A stretch of 64,000 nt of DNA from Rhabdornis inornatus (lineage: Eukaryota; Chordata; Aves; Passeriformes; Rhabdornithidae), in NCBI GenBank assembly GCA_013397075.1, contig VWZS01002409.1, forward strand, positions 78,947 to 142,946, read 5' to 3'. The notes under the pieces are model-generated. The model made no database searches. It was not told where the DNA came from and was given only the letters and a program-made list of their open reading frames with translations. Shown one piece after another: positions 62,291-64,000 of this stretch (its first letter is position 1; every line of letters starts with the position of its first letter). The position numbers and the translations under genes were made by a program.

Positions 62291-64000
62291 CTTTGAACAG
62301 AAGAAGACAAGAGAGAAGAATCAGCCCCACTGTTTGTCCTGCCCCCAGGAGGGATTTGTGCTGGGCCATGTGTGAGCTCCTGACAGCTGCAGGGTTATTT
62401 TAGGGCTGGACACGAGCAGGGTAAACCCTGTTGGATGCTTGTGCAGGAGGGACTGAAATGTGAATTGAATGAAACATTAAATCCATATGGAACTGCTCTT
62501 GGGCAGCTCCACAGACCCAGCTGTGCTCCCTGTGCTGGGCAGTGACAGACTGGCCTGGAGCACAGATTGTGAGAGAACAGAGAGCAGCTTCAGCTTCCCT
62601 GCAGGTCTTCAACATCTCCTGACTCCTGCAGGCACCAAAATCCTTGGGGAGCAACTCTGGCTGCAGCCAACTGCTGCCTCTGCTGCATGGTCACATCTGA
62701 TCACCAGCCTTCAACCACAGACCCCCAAAACACCTTCCAGCTGTGCTACAGATGTTTAGCAGAGCAGGGGGGAGGTTCTCCTGCCTGGGGCTGCTCAGGT
62801 GTGTGTCCCAGCAGGTTGGGACAGCTCAGGCCGTGGCTGGGCAGTGCTGATCCCTCCTCTCCCTGCCCCATCCCCACGAGCTGCAGCAGTGGCAGGACAG
62901 GAATGTTGCTGTCTCCAGTCACAAGCTGCACAAGGCAGCTATAAAAGGGCAGGCAAACACTCACCAGCCACATCCAAAAACTCAGAAAACGTTTCCACTG
63001 GCATGAATTCCTCCTGGAAGGTTTTCAGGGCCTTGTCTGCAGCCTCGTGGATTGGCATGTCGTTGTGTCGGATGAACTCAGCCAGAGAGAAGGACCAGCC
63101 TCCCTCTGTGTTACTGGTAGGCACCTTCTGACAGGGGACAAACACACCAAATCAGGCCAAAAATCACCATTTAATTTAAAAAAAGTTACTGTAAACCCTG
63201 GTGCCTTCTCCCATTGCTCTCATTTCCATCCCTGCCTCTTGCAAACAACCAACAGAGAAAGAAATTCCCCAACTGCAACTTCATGATCTTTTTTTACAGA
63301 ATGAAACAAGGTCCCAGGCACTTCCTCACCCTGAGTACTGAACCCTCTGTGGAAGCTGCAGGTTTCTCTCTGCCCCCGGCTCCTTCATCACCCAACCACT
63401 TCCCTGGAATGTCCTTCCTTCCATGAACAATGAGCAGGAAAAATAAGCAAATACACAATACAGGAGTGCTGCCAACTGGAAAAGTCTCTCAATTCTTCAG
63501 CTACCGAACTTCAAGGGGTACAATGAGCACAGGCAGCTTCTTGTGGCCTTCCTGCTTTTATAAGGTGTAAAGAAAAAAGAAGGAACAAATCCTTCCCTGT
63601 GAGGGTGGGGAGGCCCTGGCACAGGGTGCCCAGAGAAGCTGTGGCTGCCCCTGGATCCCTGGAAGTGTCCAAGGCCAGGCTGGATGGGGCTTGGAGCAGC
63701 CTGGGACAGTGGAAGGTGTCCCTGCCCATGGAGGGGTGGAATGGGATGAGCTTCAAGGTCCCTTCCCACCCAAACCATCCTGGGATTCTGTGAAGTTTTG
63801 TTTCCAAGGATCTTGGAGAGAGGGGTTTCAAATTTTGATTTCTATTTCAAACTCATGTGGTTGCTCAGGTAAGAAAGCTGCACTGGAGCTGCAGTGCAGT
63901 GCCCTCCTTACCTTGAACATGTTGTAAATGAGATCTACGAGTGCCCAGAAGAGCAGCCCCGAGCGGTACGTGGCGTAGTCCTTCACTGCCTTGTCTGCCA
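62226..64000 (-). CDS. UBR4: UBR4 C-terminus (last three exons; gene continues beyond the right edge)
   Basis: Three joined exons (63912-64000 partial, 62965-63127, 62226-62290) encode the last 105 or so residues of UBR4 (p600), a giant N-recognin E3 ubiquitin ligase of the Arg/N-degron pathway; human UBR4 has about 5180 residues. Visible segments are ADKAVKDYATYRSGLLFWAL, VDLIYNMFK, KVPTSNTEGGWSFSLAEFIR, HNDMPIHEAADKALKTFQEE, FMPVETFSEFLDVAG and LLSEISDPDSFLKDLLNSIP before TGA. These are almost the same as the mammalian C-terminus as I recall it. All junctions have GT/AG and matching phases. The catalytic hemi-RING and UBR box lie outside the window. It sits 13.4 kb upstream of the IFFO2 start on the same strand, as in human. 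Confidence 0.96.
62291..62964 (-). other. UBR4: UBR4 last intron
   Basis: A 674-base intron with canonical ends and no recognised element. Confidence 0.9.
62965..63127 (-). CDS. UBR4: UBR4 penultimate exon
   Basis: One hundred sixty-three bases, acceptor TGTCAG, donor GTGAGT. It codes KVPTSNTEGG through FSEFLDVA and the first base of the following Gly. Confidence 0.95.
63128..63911 (-). other. UBR4: UBR4 intron before the penultimate exon
   Basis: A 784-base intron whose upstream third is a CR1 fragment (63590-63795) in the opposite orientation. Confidence 0.9.
63590..63795 (+). mobile_element. CR1 LINE 3'-end fragment
   Basis: The cleanest CR1 tail of the window: GTGAGGGTGGGGAGGCCCTG, GGACAGTGGAAGGTGTCCCT, CAAGGTCCCTTCCCACCCAA, ending CATCCTGGGATTCTGTG. 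Confidence 0.95.
63912..64000 (-). CDS. UBR4: UBR4 third-from-last exon (partial at window edge)
   Basis: Eighty-nine bases visible, 29 codons ending VDLIYNMFK, donor GTAAGG at 63906-63911. The exon continues to the right. Confidence 0.93.

Noticed and set aside
1..64000. Bacterial-type systems (operons, CRISPR, phage, toxin-antitoxin)
   Set aside because: Intron-containing vertebrate genes, CR1 and LTR elements throughout; tandem repeats lack the spacer structure of CRISPR arrays.

Overview
The window is a piece of a bird nuclear genome, most likely a songbird. The evidence is as follows. It holds many 3'-end fragments of CR1 LINEs and several solo endogenous-retrovirus LTRs of a kind seen in passerines. 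It has GC-rich minisatellites and compact introns. It carries two vertebrate genes, IFFO2 and UBR4, side by side on the same strand, as on human chromosome 1p36.13. There is nothing prokaryotic here: no operon, CRISPR array, tRNA or rRNA was seen.

Layout on the + axis (both genes run on the - strand, right to left). Bases 1-240 are a CpG-rich, GC-box-rich edge, probably the promoter of the next gene to the left (ALDH4A1 would be expected from synteny). About 500-6572 is the likely long 3' UTR of IFFO2, with two tandem-repeat blocks inside it. Bases 6573-48793 are the complete IFFO2 coding region: nine exons join in frame into 495 codons plus a stop, every junction has GT/AG, and intron 1 is 26.7 kb. 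Bases 48794-49970 hold the 5' UTR and promoter, interrupted by a 755-base assembly gap, a GC-box array with about 20-bp spacing and a 31-base poly(G) run. About 50000-61850 is intergenic: CR1 and LTR copies, a TTTATA microsatellite, a 23-bp minisatellite with a 92-bp higher-order period, and a CpG-rich stretch at 54.0-56.1 kb. Bases 61851-64000 are the 3' UTR and last three exons of UBR4, which runs off the right edge.

The two genes are neighbours by conserved synteny, not an operon. IFFO2 encodes an intermediate-filament-family coiled-coil protein. UBR4 encodes the C-terminus of a giant N-recognin E3 ubiquitin ligase.

The most notable observations are two probable assembly errors, a few regulatory patterns and several repeat structures. 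The first error (9114-12594) looks like two alleles of a VNTR placed in tandem around a single N. The second (31931-33081) is a 559-bp perfect duplication around a single N. The regulatory patterns are the phased promoter array, a SOX-dimer-type site and a MEF2/GATA cluster in or near conserved-looking parts of intron 1. The repeat structures include a four-copy hairpin repeat in the 3' UTR and a four-copy 175-185-bp diverged tandem array. I did not find a convincing new biological system. All family and conservation statements are from memory, without searches.
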